NCBI GenBank assembly: GCA_003993805.1
Contig: RSEF01000017.1
Coordinates: 8,867,616-8,931,615 of the forward strand
Length of the DNA stretch: 64,000 nucleotides
Origin: Himantopus leucocephalus
Lineage: Eukaryota; Chordata; Aves; Charadriiformes; Recurvirostridae
Direction: 5' to 3'
The notes below the pieces were generated by a model that worked only from the letters and a program-made list of their open reading frames with translations, was not told where the DNA came from and searched no databases. A program made the translations under genes and the position numbers. Position 1 is the first letter of the stretch. Every line of letters starts with the position of its first letter. Below, piece by piece: positions 33,291 to 44,862 of this stretch.

Positions 33291-33580
33291 ACAAAATTAG
33301 CATACATTAGCTAAATTAATGTAACATACCATATGTGGCAAAAACTAACGTAACATAATGTGGAATAAATTACAATAATTTAACATTGACTCTCAGGACT
33401 TGATGAGACTGTAAATCTTCTTTAAGAACTAAGATTAAAGCAAGCAGCATTAAAAAGTGGTTTCATTTTACAAAGGAACAGTCTTTGCAAATGCAGTGTT
33501 TTGAAACACAGTTCATTTAGTAAAAGGTTTCATCCAATTTGCCACTTAATAGCATTGCTTTGCAATTACAACATTCCCTT
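33291..33580. other. AT-rich complex block, possible conserved non-coding element
   Basis: Long AT-rich sequence of high complexity with many TAAT/ATTA cores and GCAAAT-like words (gtctttgcaaatgcag, attgctttgcaattac). No open frame. Texture suggests an enhancer; untested. Confidence 0.25.
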
Positions 33581-33584
33581 TCAC

Positions 33585-33720
33585 CCAAAGCACCTGCAGC
33601 GCTTTACAAATAATAATTCATTTGCACCGTGTCTTGTGAAGCCAAAGAGTATCAACATCCCCAGGTTTTGCGCAGAATGAAAATGAGTGGTGGATAAATT
33701 AAACCATTTGGCCAAGCGCG
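33585..33720 (+). mobile_element. MIR-like SINE remnant
   Basis: agcgctttacaaataataattcattt and then atccccaggttttgcgcagaatgaaaatgag, gataaattaaaccatttggccaag follow the order of the MIR core (agcgctttacaaatattaactcattt ... atccccattttacagatgaggaaactgag ... gaggttaagtaacttgcccaag) with many substitutions. Such SINEs predate the split of birds and mammals. Confidence 0.65.
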
Positions 33721-35010
33721 GCAGAGGCAGGGACCACGGCTCCGAAACCCCGACTTCCAGCTCTTCGCCCTCATCATCCACCAACACGCCGCTGCTGCTC
33801 CCGCTCGTCTCAGTGACTAAACCTCTTCCCGGCTCGCTCTGCTCAAACAGCAAACTCCAATTTCTGCATGCAATGAAGGGCAGAAGCAGAGCCCGCGCAC
33901 GGCGGAGGTGCCGGGCTCCGGCCCTCGAGGTGACCACCCCCGGGTGATGCCCACCCCACCGCTGCCCTCTCCTCTCCTGTCGTTCAAGGAGGACGTTAAA
34001 ACACCTTCTTCCCACCACCGTGCATTTGGTTGAAGGAGGCATCTGGCTTTAACGCAGGGGATGTTTTTACTGCAATAATCCTGCAGAGCTCAATTTCACT
34101 CCTGCTGAAACCAACCCCCTGCCGGCTGCTGATTTGGAGCCAACAGCAGCCCAGAGCTCGCAGGTCCCCATCCACCTCCGTCAGGTACCAGACAATAACC
34201 ATACAACACGGCGAAACTCTTCACCTATTTCTTTGTCCCCATGTGGTCTGCGTTTCGCTCAGCTAATCAGAGGAACACAAGCAGCGCACGGAGCTTTACT
34301 GCAACTGCTGCACTCGGGTCTGCTGGGAGGAAAACCAACTGCAATTTCCCCTCCATGTAAAGCATTTGGCTGCTGTTAGCTCTGGAGAGCCGTGCTCCTC
34401 CGTGCCTCAAGGGGAGGAAGAGAGAGGAGGGAAAGTCAAGACATTGCCCTTGAAGAATGCAGGAGCAAGTATATTAGTCATAGAAAATCCATTACTCAAG
34501 ATGATGAATGCCCTTTCCTGCTATGTTGCTGTTAGTTTCCAGAATTAAAACCCAGACACATGTTGCAGCTCTGTAAGAACACTAATTTACATGACAAGTA
34601 CACAGATTACAAAACACGGTGTTCCACTGAATCGCGGAGTCGGTCTGGCCATTGGAGAAGTGCCCCTTTCCAGCCTCCACCATTAGGAATCCCGCCAAAG
34701 GACCCCAAGTCCCCCATGGCACAGGATGGACCATGAGTGACTCTGAAAAGTCACCGTATTGCCTCATCTGCACTGGCCAAGGGAAGGGGGTGCATCTGGG
34801 GGAGCGCTGGGGGCGTATCTGCAACCAGAGAAGGGAGAGGATTTGTTCATCAGAGACGGCTCAGGGGTGGCCGTGAGACTCGGAGTCAGAGAGATGCTTG
34901 TAGGGAAGACAAGGGGTCTGGTGTCCTCCCCATGAACCATCCTGAGCCATCACTTCTGAGCTCCAAACACACCCCGCAGACATCAGCAGCCCAATTCCTG
35001 TTGTGCACAG
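33721..35010. other. Unique non-coding DNA
   Basis: No gene or repeat family recognised. An open frame from 34737 runs into the exon-like segment at 35011. Confidence 0.4.
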
Positions 35011-35100
35011 GCAAATCGTCACACAAAAAGCCCAAACCAACAGGCAAAGCAATAAGGGAAGATAGCTCTAAGTGCAGTAGAGTAGGAGAAAACAGACGAG
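35011..35100 (+). other. Exon-like segment (isolated), + strand
   Basis: A good acceptor (caattcctgttgtgcacag) and a consensus donor (GACGAG|gtaagt) bracket 90 bases, open in one frame as two bases, 29 codons and one base. The peptide is lysine-rich (begins KSSHKKPKPTGKAIRED). The frame also stays open upstream to 34737. Not recognised; A-rich composition explains the lysines. Confidence 0.22.
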
Positions 35101-35360
35101 GTAAGTGAAATTCCTGCTCTCCCAGGGGTTTTACAGAGCTGTCGCTCATCCTGGGGATTCAGCCCCGGGGAGGCAAGGCTCTCCCTGCCTGCACCCCGCC
35201 AGCTCCAACCTTCTGAGCTCCTCATGGCCAAGGCTGACTCTTTGGCTATGTTTCTGCATGCCTCTGGTGATCACGCTCAGGTGATGTGCCCATGGATGCG
35301 GCCAGGTGTCCTCCACCAGCCCCATCTGCCCCGGCCATGGGCAGCCCGTGGCTGCCGGGC

Positions 35361-35417
35361 ATCCTTCCCTCCATCCCTCCCTCCATCCACCCATCCCTCC
35401 ATCCCTCCCTCCCCACC
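35361..35417 (+). repeat. (TCCCTCCA)n-like pyrimidine repeat
   Basis: Imperfect tandem units of tccctcca, tccaccca and tccctccc. A simple repeat with slight unit divergence. It creates proline- and serine-rich chance frames. Confidence 0.85.
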
Positions 35418-36590
35418 TCCTCCTGCGTGGTGTAGCTCAGCAGGGCTGTGGAAGAAACCTACCGATGCGTTCCCATTGCTGGAATAAGTCCAGAGAAAGC
35501 AGCAGCCATGGCTGACAATGCTTCAACTGGAATGATATCCCTGTGGAAATTGCCATTTTCATAAATGGAAAAGAGAGAGAAAGGGAATTTAAGCTGGGCA
35601 GAAGGATGACTAACGCCTTGAGGTCCCAGGTACCACCATCGGCAGGAACCTGCTGATGGAGGGAAGTGTTATTTTTCAATATTAAACCAATCTCGAACTG
35701 ATTCAGAACCTGGTGACAGCAGGGCAATTTAATCAACTGCTCCAAAACACTTCACCTTTGGAGTGAGAAAATGCGCTAGTGGAAAAATAGCAAACGAAAT
35801 GTTCCAAAACATCTGAAATCCGGTTTTGTTTTTTACACACCATCCTTTGAGATGTTATGACACAGTGCCAAAACGTGGAAACACAGGGATTTTCTGAGAA
35901 ATAAAAGTTCTAAATTTTGCTCATTCCTGGTTAGCTGTGAGTTCAATGTTATGAGGCAGGTCTTAAAGCTGTAGAGAAGGTGATGAAAGAATATTAATGA
36001 TATTCTTAGATGAGCAGTAAAATACACTGATGCTGCTAATAAATTGTAGCTGCTTTTTTCACCGTTGGGATATTGGCTGGATACAAGCTGATCTGCGAGA
36101 CAATTTTTGTTGCGCTTTGCTGGAACCAGTGGAGGAGAAAGGTTAAAATTGGCGACACTGCCTGTACCGGGAAGACACGACGAAACCCGTGGTGATTCAT
36201 CAACTTAGAACAATGCAGACCACGATTGAAGGAACTATTATAAACCCAGGACGGGTAGCGTAAAACCTCCGAATTATTCATCAGTCCCCAACTCAGGCCT
36301 CTGCTTGTGCTTTTTATCTTGCAAATAAGATGTCAGATCTCAGGAGGCTTAATTCAGTCTCTGCTTCCCCAATTTGGTGGACCATCTATAACGATTTGCC
36401 ATTAAATATCCCACATTCACAAATTTCTACATTTATTGGCTTCATTTTAAAACATCATGGCTATCTTTTTATGTCAGCAGGAGATATGACAGAGCTCTTC
36501 GATGAAGAGAACTGACTATAAAAGGCGCTAATAAAGAAATCAATCTAACATTATAGCGCATATTTAGAATTAATTCTACCTATTCTCGCC
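35418..36590. other. Unique non-coding DNA
   Basis: AT-rich, complex, with a possible enhancer-like part at about 36340-36560. No gene, repeat family or RNA recognised. Confidence 0.4.
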
Positions 36591-36609
36591 NTCCCCCCCC
36601 CCCCCCCCC
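36591..36609 (+). repeat. Poly-C tract beginning with an ambiguous base
   Basis: One N and a T, then about 17 C. The N marks uncertain length at a homopolymer. Confidence 0.85.
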
Positions 36610-36884
36610 GAGCAATAGACAGCACCTAATAACAGCAGGATCATCTAAAAAGGTATATCCCTTGATTTAAAAACTGATGTGTGTCAAGGTAATGGGATTA
36701 AAAATGAATTGCCATTTCTAATAGCTTCCCACCAACATCTGTCTCACTGTCAGGGCTTCCCAAACAAGGGAACACAGAGGCACAGCCTGAAATTAGCCTG
36801 TCTCATTTTAAGACTCTTGCTAATGACCTTCTCAATGAACTCCTGCTATCTGGCAACATAATTTGAGAGTTAAATATCAGATAA

Positions 36885-36904
36885 TTTTTTTTTTTTTTTT
36901 TTTT
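36885..36904 (+). repeat. Poly-T tract
   Basis: About 20 T in a row with no adjoining SINE or LINE body recognised on the minus strand. Confidence 0.9.
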
Positions 36905-36966
36905 ACATGCTGATACCACGCCATGGGTTCCTCACTTAGCAACGGTGCCTTGCAGATTAAAACAAA

Positions 36967-37917
36967 GTGAATTCTTTGGGGGGCAATTGGCGCTTTCGTT
37001 GCTCTCTTGGCAAAGAAGAAGAGGGAGCAGACCCTCGCCCTGCTCCCCGGCGCGGGGCAGAACCCGGCCTCGTACAGGGCATCGGGGGCTTGATGGAGAA
37101 TGAAGCTCCCGTTTGGGAAATCGTCCTCTTTCTGCCCTCACAGAGGGTAAGCGACTGGCCAAACAGGCAGGGCAGGCAGTGCAGGCAGGGCTGCTGGCTC
37201 GGGCGGGCTGCGCCGCTCCCAAATTTATATTCCTGTGTATCGCAGCCTGAGCCCTCAATTGACGATCATGTCCCGGTTTTAACTGCAGCCTTGACACCAC
37301 TCTGTTTCTTCGGTGTACAAATCTGTCAAGGGCACCAGCTGAGAGAGTACATAAAAGCATTTTTTTTCCCCATTTGCTCAAATCTTAGAGTTTTACATAT
37401 CCGAAGAGAAATAAAAAGGCAAGTCTTTGATATTCCATGGCACATCTCGTGCAAAGATCACTTAGTTTCTTTGCGGTGTCACCACCCAGCTCACAATATT
37501 CCATCTGCCATTCCAACGGGGGCAGAGAGGCGGCTTGGCTCCCTGGTGCAGATGCCCAGAAAAAGACATGGAGGGAGACGGACTCAAAATAAATTTGGGG
37601 CTTTCCCTCTCCTCCTGGCTGGGCTGACCCACAGCACATGGGGGGCTCAGGCTAAGGCAGGGCAAACGCATTCGCAGCCCGTGGATGGAGATGCCCCGGC
37701 TGGTCCCAGTGCCTGGATCTCCCCGCGCAGAGGACAGCTGGTGAAGCAGAGACGGCTTGGACCCAGAGCTCTGGTCCGACTCCAGCTTTCCCAGCTCTGG
37801 GTGCAGGCTGGGAGTGGGGATTCTCGTAATTGCAAGGACCATCCCTCTGGGTACCAGAGAAGGAGCCGATTTCAATTTCCAGCTTCTAAGGGGTTTATTA
37901 ATAAACACTGTGGGTAA
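36967..37917 (+). other. Longest open frame in the window (316 codons), probably non-coding
   Basis: The frame starts at a GTG just after in-frame stop codons. An in-frame ATG at about 37093 is followed by a strong donor-like site (AGAGG|gtaagc) near 37148. The translation is compositionally plain and has no domain I recognise. Part of it may overlap an MIR-like remnant (cacagagggtaagcgactggcca, about 37139). No acceptor gives an open exon from its start. Read as chance; a transcript would change that. Confidence 0.2.
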
Positions 37918-39144
37918 ATATGCTCCTTCCAATTATGACAAATACCTTGAAGGTGTAGTGTCCTTTTAAACAAACATTAGATGCCTTATTAAATCTAAAT
38001 TAAATGCTCACTAAGGGCCATTCATTGACAAAAAATGTTTCCAAAAGTAATGAGCAGGTCACCTCACTGGTGTATTACTGCTCGACCTTGGCTTCCCTGA
38101 GAGACAGCCCTAGATAATGCACCAAACACTTGGCTGATGAATGGCTCTGACAAAACGCTCTTGACCTTAGGAAGCACTCCAAAGTGATGAACAGTTAATG
38201 ATGAAAGGCTCCAGAAAGAGATTGTTTTAATTTCTGGCCATAACATGCAATTTTCAGGCCATTGCTTGGGGCGGGGAAGGTGGGAGGGAGTGGGGGGAGG
38301 AGAGTACAAGGACCAGAGAGAGAAGGTTATATTGCAATATTTAACAAAACATGGTTTAACAGCATCGCTGAAAGGCACTGCACTTCTGGGTCAGTGATGC
38401 TGTAGGGGATGTTCAGCATTTTCCTCAGCCCCCTCCAAAGTCATGACAGATGTAGCCCCTGAGCCTCCCTCCAAAGTCTTTGGTGGGTGTCACTCCTAAC
38501 ACACCCACTGTCCTCCCTGGCTTACAGCATCCTCCGAGCTGTCCTCTTCATCTCGCGGTGAAAGGCCCCTTCGCATCCAAGGGGACAGCAGCTGATGACA
38601 TATCTCTCCCCACCCCTCCATGTTGGGCCACCCCCGGTCCCTTCTCCCCAAGCTATGGCGAGGTGCCGGAGAGAGCCCAATACCTATTCATCAGCCTGCG
38701 ATCACTTCAGCCCCTGAAGCGCTTGCTTTTCTCCCATTCTGAAGGCAATAAAAGTAATGAGAGGAATGATTGTGCCATCTGCTCCCCAAGCTTTTCACCT
38801 GCGCTGGCAAAGCAATTTGTTTCCTTGCCTCTGTCAGACACCATCCCCTGGGCAGCAGCGGGCAAGCCCAGCAGTCTGGGTGCCTTCTCCATCCCAGATG
38901 GGCTTTTCCCCGGCACAGGGAACTGTGCAAGAGGTTTGCAGCTTGGGAAAGAAACATCAAGGTGCATCCCTTTGCTTGGAGGGACAGAGCAAGGGGTGGA
39001 GAAGTTGCTTTGGAGCTGGAGATGAGGCTAACTCTGGTTGAAAACCTCTTCATGGCTTGGAGTCAAGCTGAGATCAATTAGGGGTGGTGCGTACCCCAAA
39101 AGCCATGCCAGTCGTTCGGTGGGGTGCCATTAATGATATCACAG
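37918..39144. other. Unique non-coding DNA with a G-rich tract
   Basis: A potential G-quadruplex lies at 38268-38300 with runs of 4, 4, 2, 3, 3 and 6 guanines. A 181-codon frame (38480-39025) resembles nothing known and is paralleled by open frames on the other strand. No splice support. Confidence 0.45.
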
Positions 39145-39215
39145 GAGTGTCCAGAGAAGGATGTGGACATTCTACTGCCCAAAAGAAAGGATGAACAAAA
39201 CAGGCTGAACAAGAG
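39145..39215 (+). other. Exon-like segment with a charged open frame, + strand
   Basis: A weak acceptor (aatgatatcacag) and a strong donor (AAGAG|gtaagg) bracket 71 bases, open in phase 0 as 23 codons plus two bases. The peptide reads ECPEKDVDILLPKRKDEQNR at its start. An in-frame ATG lies four codons upstream (39133), so it could also be a short first exon. The peptide looks protein-like but is not recognised. Confidence 0.2.
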
Positions 39216-39539
39216 GTAAGGGGAAGGGAGAGAATGGCTTAAGGGTGGTCACGAGGATTTTGTTGTCTCAGTGGGGTTGGCTGGGAAATCAATAGAGGAG
39301 ATGAAAAAAGGGAAAAAAGAACAAACTGGCTGGAAAAGTCAGGGTGAGATTCACTTGGAAAGAGTGGCTGCAAGCATGTCAAAGCCCCCATGGAACGAGG
39401 CTGGAGCAAGGCTTGCCAGCAGAGCTGCAGGTCCCCACAGAGCCAGGCTTGGAGACAACAGCAATTTGTGTGTATCTGGAGCACTTTGTACTCGGGGCCA
39501 AAGCACTCTTCGGTAAACGATACCAAAATGTCACAACTT

Positions 39540-39632
39540 GCCCTGTGAATATTAATGCTGCGTACTTGGGCAACTTGAGACGCTGGGAGTTGGAGGACTT
39601 GCTTGAGGTCAGAGACAGAGAGAGTGGTTGAT
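39540..39632 (+). mobile_element. Possible MIR-like SINE remnant
   Basis: gctgggagttggaggacttgcttgaggtcagagacagagagagtgg parallels the MIR segment gagaggttaagtgacttgcccaaggtcacacagagagtgg, preceded by weakly similar text. Highly diverged. Confidence 0.4.
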
Positions 39633-40424
39633 CATGGCGTGACCCTTCGCGTTAGCTACCAGCATTAGCTACCAGCTCACACTTCTTCATCTGTCTCTCA
39701 GAGGAAATGAGAGTGATTTTTTTCCCCTCCCTTGTAGCTGAATGCAGAAAGATGTATTGGTTCAATCTAGAGGCACAGCAAATAGTCACAGGGCCTTGGC
39801 TCCAGAGGGATTTTTTGTTCTTTTTTATACCAACTAATTACATTTAAACAAATTCTCACTGTTGAGCTTGTTGGGAAGTGTCAGCTCCTGTTTTTGTCAT
39901 CTGGCCTCATAACACTCATCCTGGCTGAGCTTGCCTAGCACTGTCATTAACCTTTCAGGGCATTTTGCTTATGAAACAGTGAAACAAATGAACAACGTGC
40001 CACTTTGCCTGAAGTTTCAGTTCAGCTGCACTTTAATTGGTCTGTGCCCTGACTTTTGAAGTGGTCCAGTCTCCATCCTACACGTTCATCCATGTCCACT
40101 CATCCCGGGAAGCTAACCCGGGAGAAAGACAGAGATGCAACACATACAATATATGTATGTCTCTCTCCCTCTATATGTTTATAATATCAAACTCTCTCCT
40201 ATGCTTTGCATGAAAGGCAGGACTTCACCTTACTCCAAGGCATATGGTCCTTCATAATGGGGAAAATGAAGTTGTAAAGTCTTTTGAGGACCTTTCATAC
40301 TGCCTAACTGTAGGCATCTAACTAAAGAGCCTCAGTGAAGACCTTGGCCATCTAAAGAGAGAGAACAGTAGGGTAAGAGAGAAGTAAATGGCTCCAGAGC
40401 GCTATTCTGAGTCACAGGAGACAG
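39633..40424. other. Unique non-coding DNA, CpG-poor
   Basis: No gene or repeat family recognised. CpG is scarce compared with the first 35 kb. Confidence 0.45.
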
Positions 40425-40550
40425 GGTGGAAGGACCTTGAAAAATCATTGAGTCCGTTTCCCTGCCTCCAGGCAAGATCAGCTCAACCAAAACCACTCCT
40501 GACAGATGTTTGTCTGATCTCTCCTCCAGAACTTCTTCTGTTGCTATTTT
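40425..40550 (-). mobile_element. Ancient CR1 LINE fragment
   Basis: gaaggaccttgaaaaatcattgagtccgtttccctgcctccaggcaagatcagctcaaccaaaaccactcctgacagatgtttgtctgatct is the reverse complement of an old CR1-type 3' region. The cctgacagatgtttgtc words are typical of CR1 families shared with turtles and crocodilians. It is much more diverged than the other CR1 copies and the only one on the minus strand. Confidence 0.7.
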
Positions 40551-41554
40551 AAGCCCATCACTTCTTTCCGTGAGAGCAGTGAACTTGTAAAAAAAAAAAA
40601 AAAAGAAAAAAACACCAATTGAAGTCTCTTCCTCTCTGTGGAAAACTTGATGATACTTGGTGAGCTGTCTTCCCCTTCAGCCTTTTCTCCTACAGAGCTA
40701 ATAAACCCTGTTCTTCTTTTCTTCTGCCGAGGTGATCTCTGGACCCCTCGCCCTACTCACTGCTTTCTTCCACCCATTCCTGCTGCCCGCCTTAGGTGGC
40801 TTATTGTTGGGAGGTGCCTGTTTTTCTTGCTCTTCCTTCCAACCATCCATGCTTAAGTGAGAGTCCTTAAACAAGACATAGCAACAACACTCCTTCAAGA
40901 GTTACCGAAATTGCTCAGTGTCTCATCCAACGAGGAGGGAGATCAGAAAAAGAAGTGCTGGGTTTGCCTCTGGTGGTTCTTGGTGCGAGGGCTGCAGGAG
41001 AATTCAGGTGGGATTTCACTCTGTTCTCATCATCCAAGGGGAAATTGAGACACTCCAGGGCCAGCACCTTTAAAGCAAAGCTTTTCAAAATTTCTGGCTT
41101 CTGGTAAGGGCTGCCAACTCCAGTCTCTCATAACAGACTCCCCCCATCACCTACCAAAAGAAAGTGTGAACCACGGGAACCAGAAAGCTGAAGGTAAATG
41201 GTGCTCTCCCAACCTCTCCTCTTGGAGCATGTTTCTCATTAAGCTCCTCTGCTGCCTCCTAACACGAGCGACGGCTCCACGGCACCACTGGCTGCAGCTC
41301 CACAGCCCATTGACTGATGGCACCCCAAAAGAAGGGCTACAGACTTGGAGCAGGGTTGCAGAGAGCATCCATCTAAAGCTTCATTTCAATTGCTAAAAAT
41401 ATGCAGGAGCTGAATTTCTCCTGCGTGGTTTTCCCCTTACAAGGCAAAAATCCTCCTGTTAATGACTTGTAATCTCTCTGCCATTCCTGGTGGCAAATAA
41501 CTGGTGAGTCTCGAAGGGCAAAGGAGCTGACTTCTGCTCCTTTTGTTCTTGCAG
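40551..41554. other. Unique non-coding DNA with poly-A
   Basis: An A-rich run at 40589-40612 may be a simple repeat. An acceptor/donor pair near 41129-41193 holds a 19-codon frame only. Otherwise nothing recognised. Confidence 0.4.
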
Positions 41555-41893
41555 ATGGGAAACATTAGCCCTGACAACTTGAGCTGCACAATTACGTTTT
41601 ACTCCGGGAGGAGAGAAGATGGTGCTGCGGGCACAACGCGAATAAAACTGCAAAGCAGTGTAAACCACCGACTCAAAGGCTCAGCGCTGAGCAGGGAGAG
41701 AGCGATGTCCTTGTGCTCAAGCAGCGACCGCACCCGCCACTGTGCCTTGCCATCCAAGCCATGCCTTCGCCTTTCCCCCCTCCCCGTATCCCCTCTGGCC
41801 CCAGCACGGAGGTTCCCCTGCCCGGCAGAGCCTTTCCCGGAGGGCTGCAGCCACCCGGAGGTGGTGCTGGGGCATTTCTGCACAGAAGGATGA
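41555..41893 (+). other. Possible terminal coding exon, + strand
   Basis: A very strong acceptor (cttctgctccttttgttcttgcag) is followed directly by ATG and 112 open codons to TGA. The start reads MGNISPDNLSCTITFYSGRR; the second half is proline- and serine-rich. The frame is open in phase 0 from the acceptor. No family recognised and no partner exon found. The proline-rich half suggests GC-rich chance coding. Confidence 0.22.
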
Positions 41894-42789
41894 GCTCGAA
41901 GTAATCTACTCCGGCGTGATATGGAGGCAGACTTTTGGCTGGAATCCAGGTTTTTATTAATATCCCAGGCTTGGGGGGGAAGGGAAAGCTGTTCCTCCGT
42001 TCATACAGAAAGCGCTGAGAGGAAGGAGAGAGGCAGGTTTCTGTTTAAGCCTCCTGCAGCCTCGAGGCTCTTGCTGCCCTGGAGGGTTTCTTGTGGGTAT
42101 GTCTGCAGGTCAGCAGGAAGGTGCAAGGTGGTGTGGATTGACTGTGGTAGAACATACGTGTAAAATTCCTTTTTCATTATATACCCTGGTAGGTGGAACT
42201 GAGAGGAAGGGGAAATTTGTTGTTTGCTTAATATTTTTAATCCCAGTTTGTGGAGAAACCCCATTCCTAGGACAGCAAATGCTCCAGCCAAAGCAGAGGA
42301 ACTGCAGAATTCGGGCCAGTTTGGGGAGTTTTAGGATGAAAAGCACCGCTGTAATTTCTGCTCTGTCCACAGTGTCACAGCATGTGGTCGAGAAGGGAGG
42401 TTTCATCCCCAAAGGCTGCTCAGCCCACAGTTCCCCACAGGGATAACAGTGCCCAATTTGGGCATCTGAGCACAGCAAACACCACCCCTCTGCCCATCAT
42501 CTGGTTTAGGGCAGCCAAGGCGTCCCTGAACCTCCGTAAGAAATTCTAAGTGCGAGGCTGCTAGCCTAAAAGGAAGGATTTGGGGATTATAGGAGACACT
42601 AACAGCAGTGATGTGGAGGGTGGAAAGATACAGTCCAACTTCTGAGGGCAAAATTTATTTTTAGGCCTTCTTTTTTAACTTTTTTTTTTCCACAGACATT
42701 GGAGGAAGGGCCCTAGACTATCACAGATGACATCATTAATTTGGATTTCAGGAAGACTTCAAGGAAGATCTCTGGTGTCAGCTCTGCGC
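41894..42789. other. Unique non-coding DNA
   Basis: Overlapping open frames on both strands, none with splice or family support. No repeat family recognised. Confidence 0.4.
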
Positions 42790-42829
42790 TTTTTTTTTTT
42801 TTTTTTTTNNTTTTTTTTTTTTTTTTTTT
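42790..42829 (+). repeat. Poly-T tract split by two ambiguous bases
   Basis: About 19 T, NN at 42809-42810, then about 19 T. Both sides are the same homopolymer, so the true length is unknown. A poly-A retroposon tail on the minus strand is possible but no body was recognised. Confidence 0.9.
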
Positions 42830-43914
42830 AAGCTACTAAACAAGCCAAGGAGATTTAGGAAAGCCCTGAGGGCATGGCAGGAGGACAGACCCACTGCAAG
42901 ACAAAGAGTTTGGCAGCCAGCTTGGGACTGGCAAGCTCACGTGCATTTCATACAAAGAGCACTCAGACCTGGTTCGTCTCCAAGGAGCATAAATCAGTCT
43001 GACACTAGGAAGAGGAGGCTTCCTACCTTTGAGAAATGTCACCCTCATTCCAGGAGCATCATATTAGCTTTCTTCCATCACGGAGACTTACATTTCCCAC
43101 AGCAGCAACACCGGTATTTCTGAAGCAGAGGGGCTGCTTTCCTACTCTGGGAGCCACCAAAGACAACACACCAGGAGGCATCTGCCCCATCCCCTCCCGA
43201 GGGAGGGGAGCTGCCCCTTCCCTCCTGCTCCTCCCCATTGCCCTTCCCTTTGCGCCTCCTGCGTGACGGAGGCAGCGGAGCACGCTCCTCTTCATAGGGC
43301 TTTTGTGGGCTGAGAGATTTAATTCACCTTTCTGGGGGGATCAACTCTTCCTTTTCTTTCAGTAGCTGCATATGATTAACCACTTTGAGTTTTCACAATG
43401 CTACAGCTCATTCCACTGATACATAACAGGGTTTTGCTGCAATGAGGCTTTCCCATACAAACAGCATTTAACCTCGGCGTAATAAATTCTTCCCAGTGGC
43501 TAATGCCTTAGCTTTATTCTGTGAGCTCCAGCAGCAGCAGCACATAGTGTTCCCCTGTCACTGTACATGAAAACCACGAAACACCATAAACTCAGGATCT
43601 TATTGAGCAGCAAACAACTGGACCCCAGCAAGCCAAAGCCCTGAATTAGCCAGACAGCAGCGTGAGAGATACCAGTTGTGCTTGTAAATAGCTGGTAAGG
43701 AACACACAGAATGGCTCTTTTTCAGAGGTCTGCAGAAAGAGGAGCACATTTCCTCCACCTGCATGCCCATACTCTCTGCATCAAGAAAGGGACACATCCT
43801 GGACCACGTCTCAGCTCCAGGAGACTGAAACAGTAATGAAAGCTGGTTTGAAAGCAACGCTCACTGCATTGGGAAGGGCAGGTTGCCATTCCTCATGCTG
43901 ACCCTCAATATCAC
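42830..43914. other. Unique non-coding DNA
   Basis: No gene, RNA or repeat family recognised. Confidence 0.4.
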
Positions 43915-43976
43915 GGGGGGGGGGGAACAGAAAAGAAAAAAAGAGAAAAAAGAAAAAGAAAATGAAGAAAAGGACC
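43915..43976 (+). repeat. Poly-G followed by A-rich purine tract
   Basis: About 11 G followed by roughly 50 bases of almost pure A and G (gaaaagaaaaaaagag...). A homopurine strand this long can form triplex or slipped structures. Confidence 0.85.
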
Positions 43977-44221
43977 TTTGGTTACTCATTAGCCATACTT
44001 TTGAGTTTATTCTCACCAGGCAGCATCTGTGCTTAGAACAAAACCCTGTCCACGTACAAGTAAGAGGTTTGGCTTATAGAGTTGTTAGAGTGATAGAGAG
44101 CCAGACAGTTCAAATGATACCGCCTTGTGTGATTGTATTGCTCAAGGACTCTTGTTCAGTCACTACTACAGGCTTTAATAGCTATGATTCCTAACCCATC
44201 CCCTGACTTTTACATGATGCC

Positions 44222-44255
44222 GTATATATACACACACACAGGTGCACACACACAG
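44222..44255 (+). repeat. (TA)n(CA)n microsatellite
   Basis: A short TA run followed by CA units interrupted once by GG. Confidence 0.85.
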
Positions 44256-44833
44256 AGTTTATCTCTAGGCAAAGCCCTGGAGCTCTTGAGAAGCAGCTCC
44301 TGCTGCTTGAGACATCCCAGGATTTACCTTAAGCATCTCTGCCATCAGAACTCTCAATTTGGTTGTGTCAAATTTTCAGTCAGCTCCGAGACCAAACAAT
44401 AGCCAGATAGATGGGAGTCCTTCCTAACCTGCAGTCCTGATGCCGGCTGGATTCCCAGAGCAGGCACAAGGCTATAGCTCTTCCCTCGACGGCAGGGAAA
44501 CGCAAGCCTGCTTAGCAGAAGTCAATACAAAAAGCAGAAATCTGCCTTGCCTGTGATGGCCCATCATACCGGCAAAAAGTCCCTGTGCCCAGCAGTGCAT
44601 GAAGATTGCTGTTTCTTGCAGAAGAGCTGCTTCGTTTCCCAAGAGCACTCCCCCTCCCATCCCGCCCGCTTCGCTCTCTCCGAAAGGCTCCCCCGTACCC
44701 GCCACACCACTGCCCCAGCCCTGCCATCCCGCATACTCCTTCCAGCGCAGAGTAAATGAACGCCACCGCGATCAGAGAAACGGCTCTTTGCTGCCCTGTG
44801 CTCACGACTGACTGCTTGGAGCTTTCACCGAAG
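44256..44833. other. Unique non-coding DNA
   Basis: No gene or repeat family recognised. Confidence 0.4.
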
Positions 44834-44862
44834 CCCCCCCCCCCCCNNGCCCCCCCCCCCCC
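44834..44862 (+). repeat. Poly-C tract split by two ambiguous bases
   Basis: About 13 C, NN and G, then about 13 C. Uncertain homopolymer length. Confidence 0.9.

Noticed and set aside
36967..37917. 316-codon open frame as a protein gene
   Set aside because: It starts at a GTG behind stop codons, has no recognisable domain, includes MIR-like text and lacks a supporting acceptor. Long chance frames occur in mixed-GC DNA of this length.
40589..40612. Poly-A run as the tail of a processed pseudogene
   Set aside because: The preceding sequence is an old minus-strand CR1 fragment, not a spliced cDNA copy.
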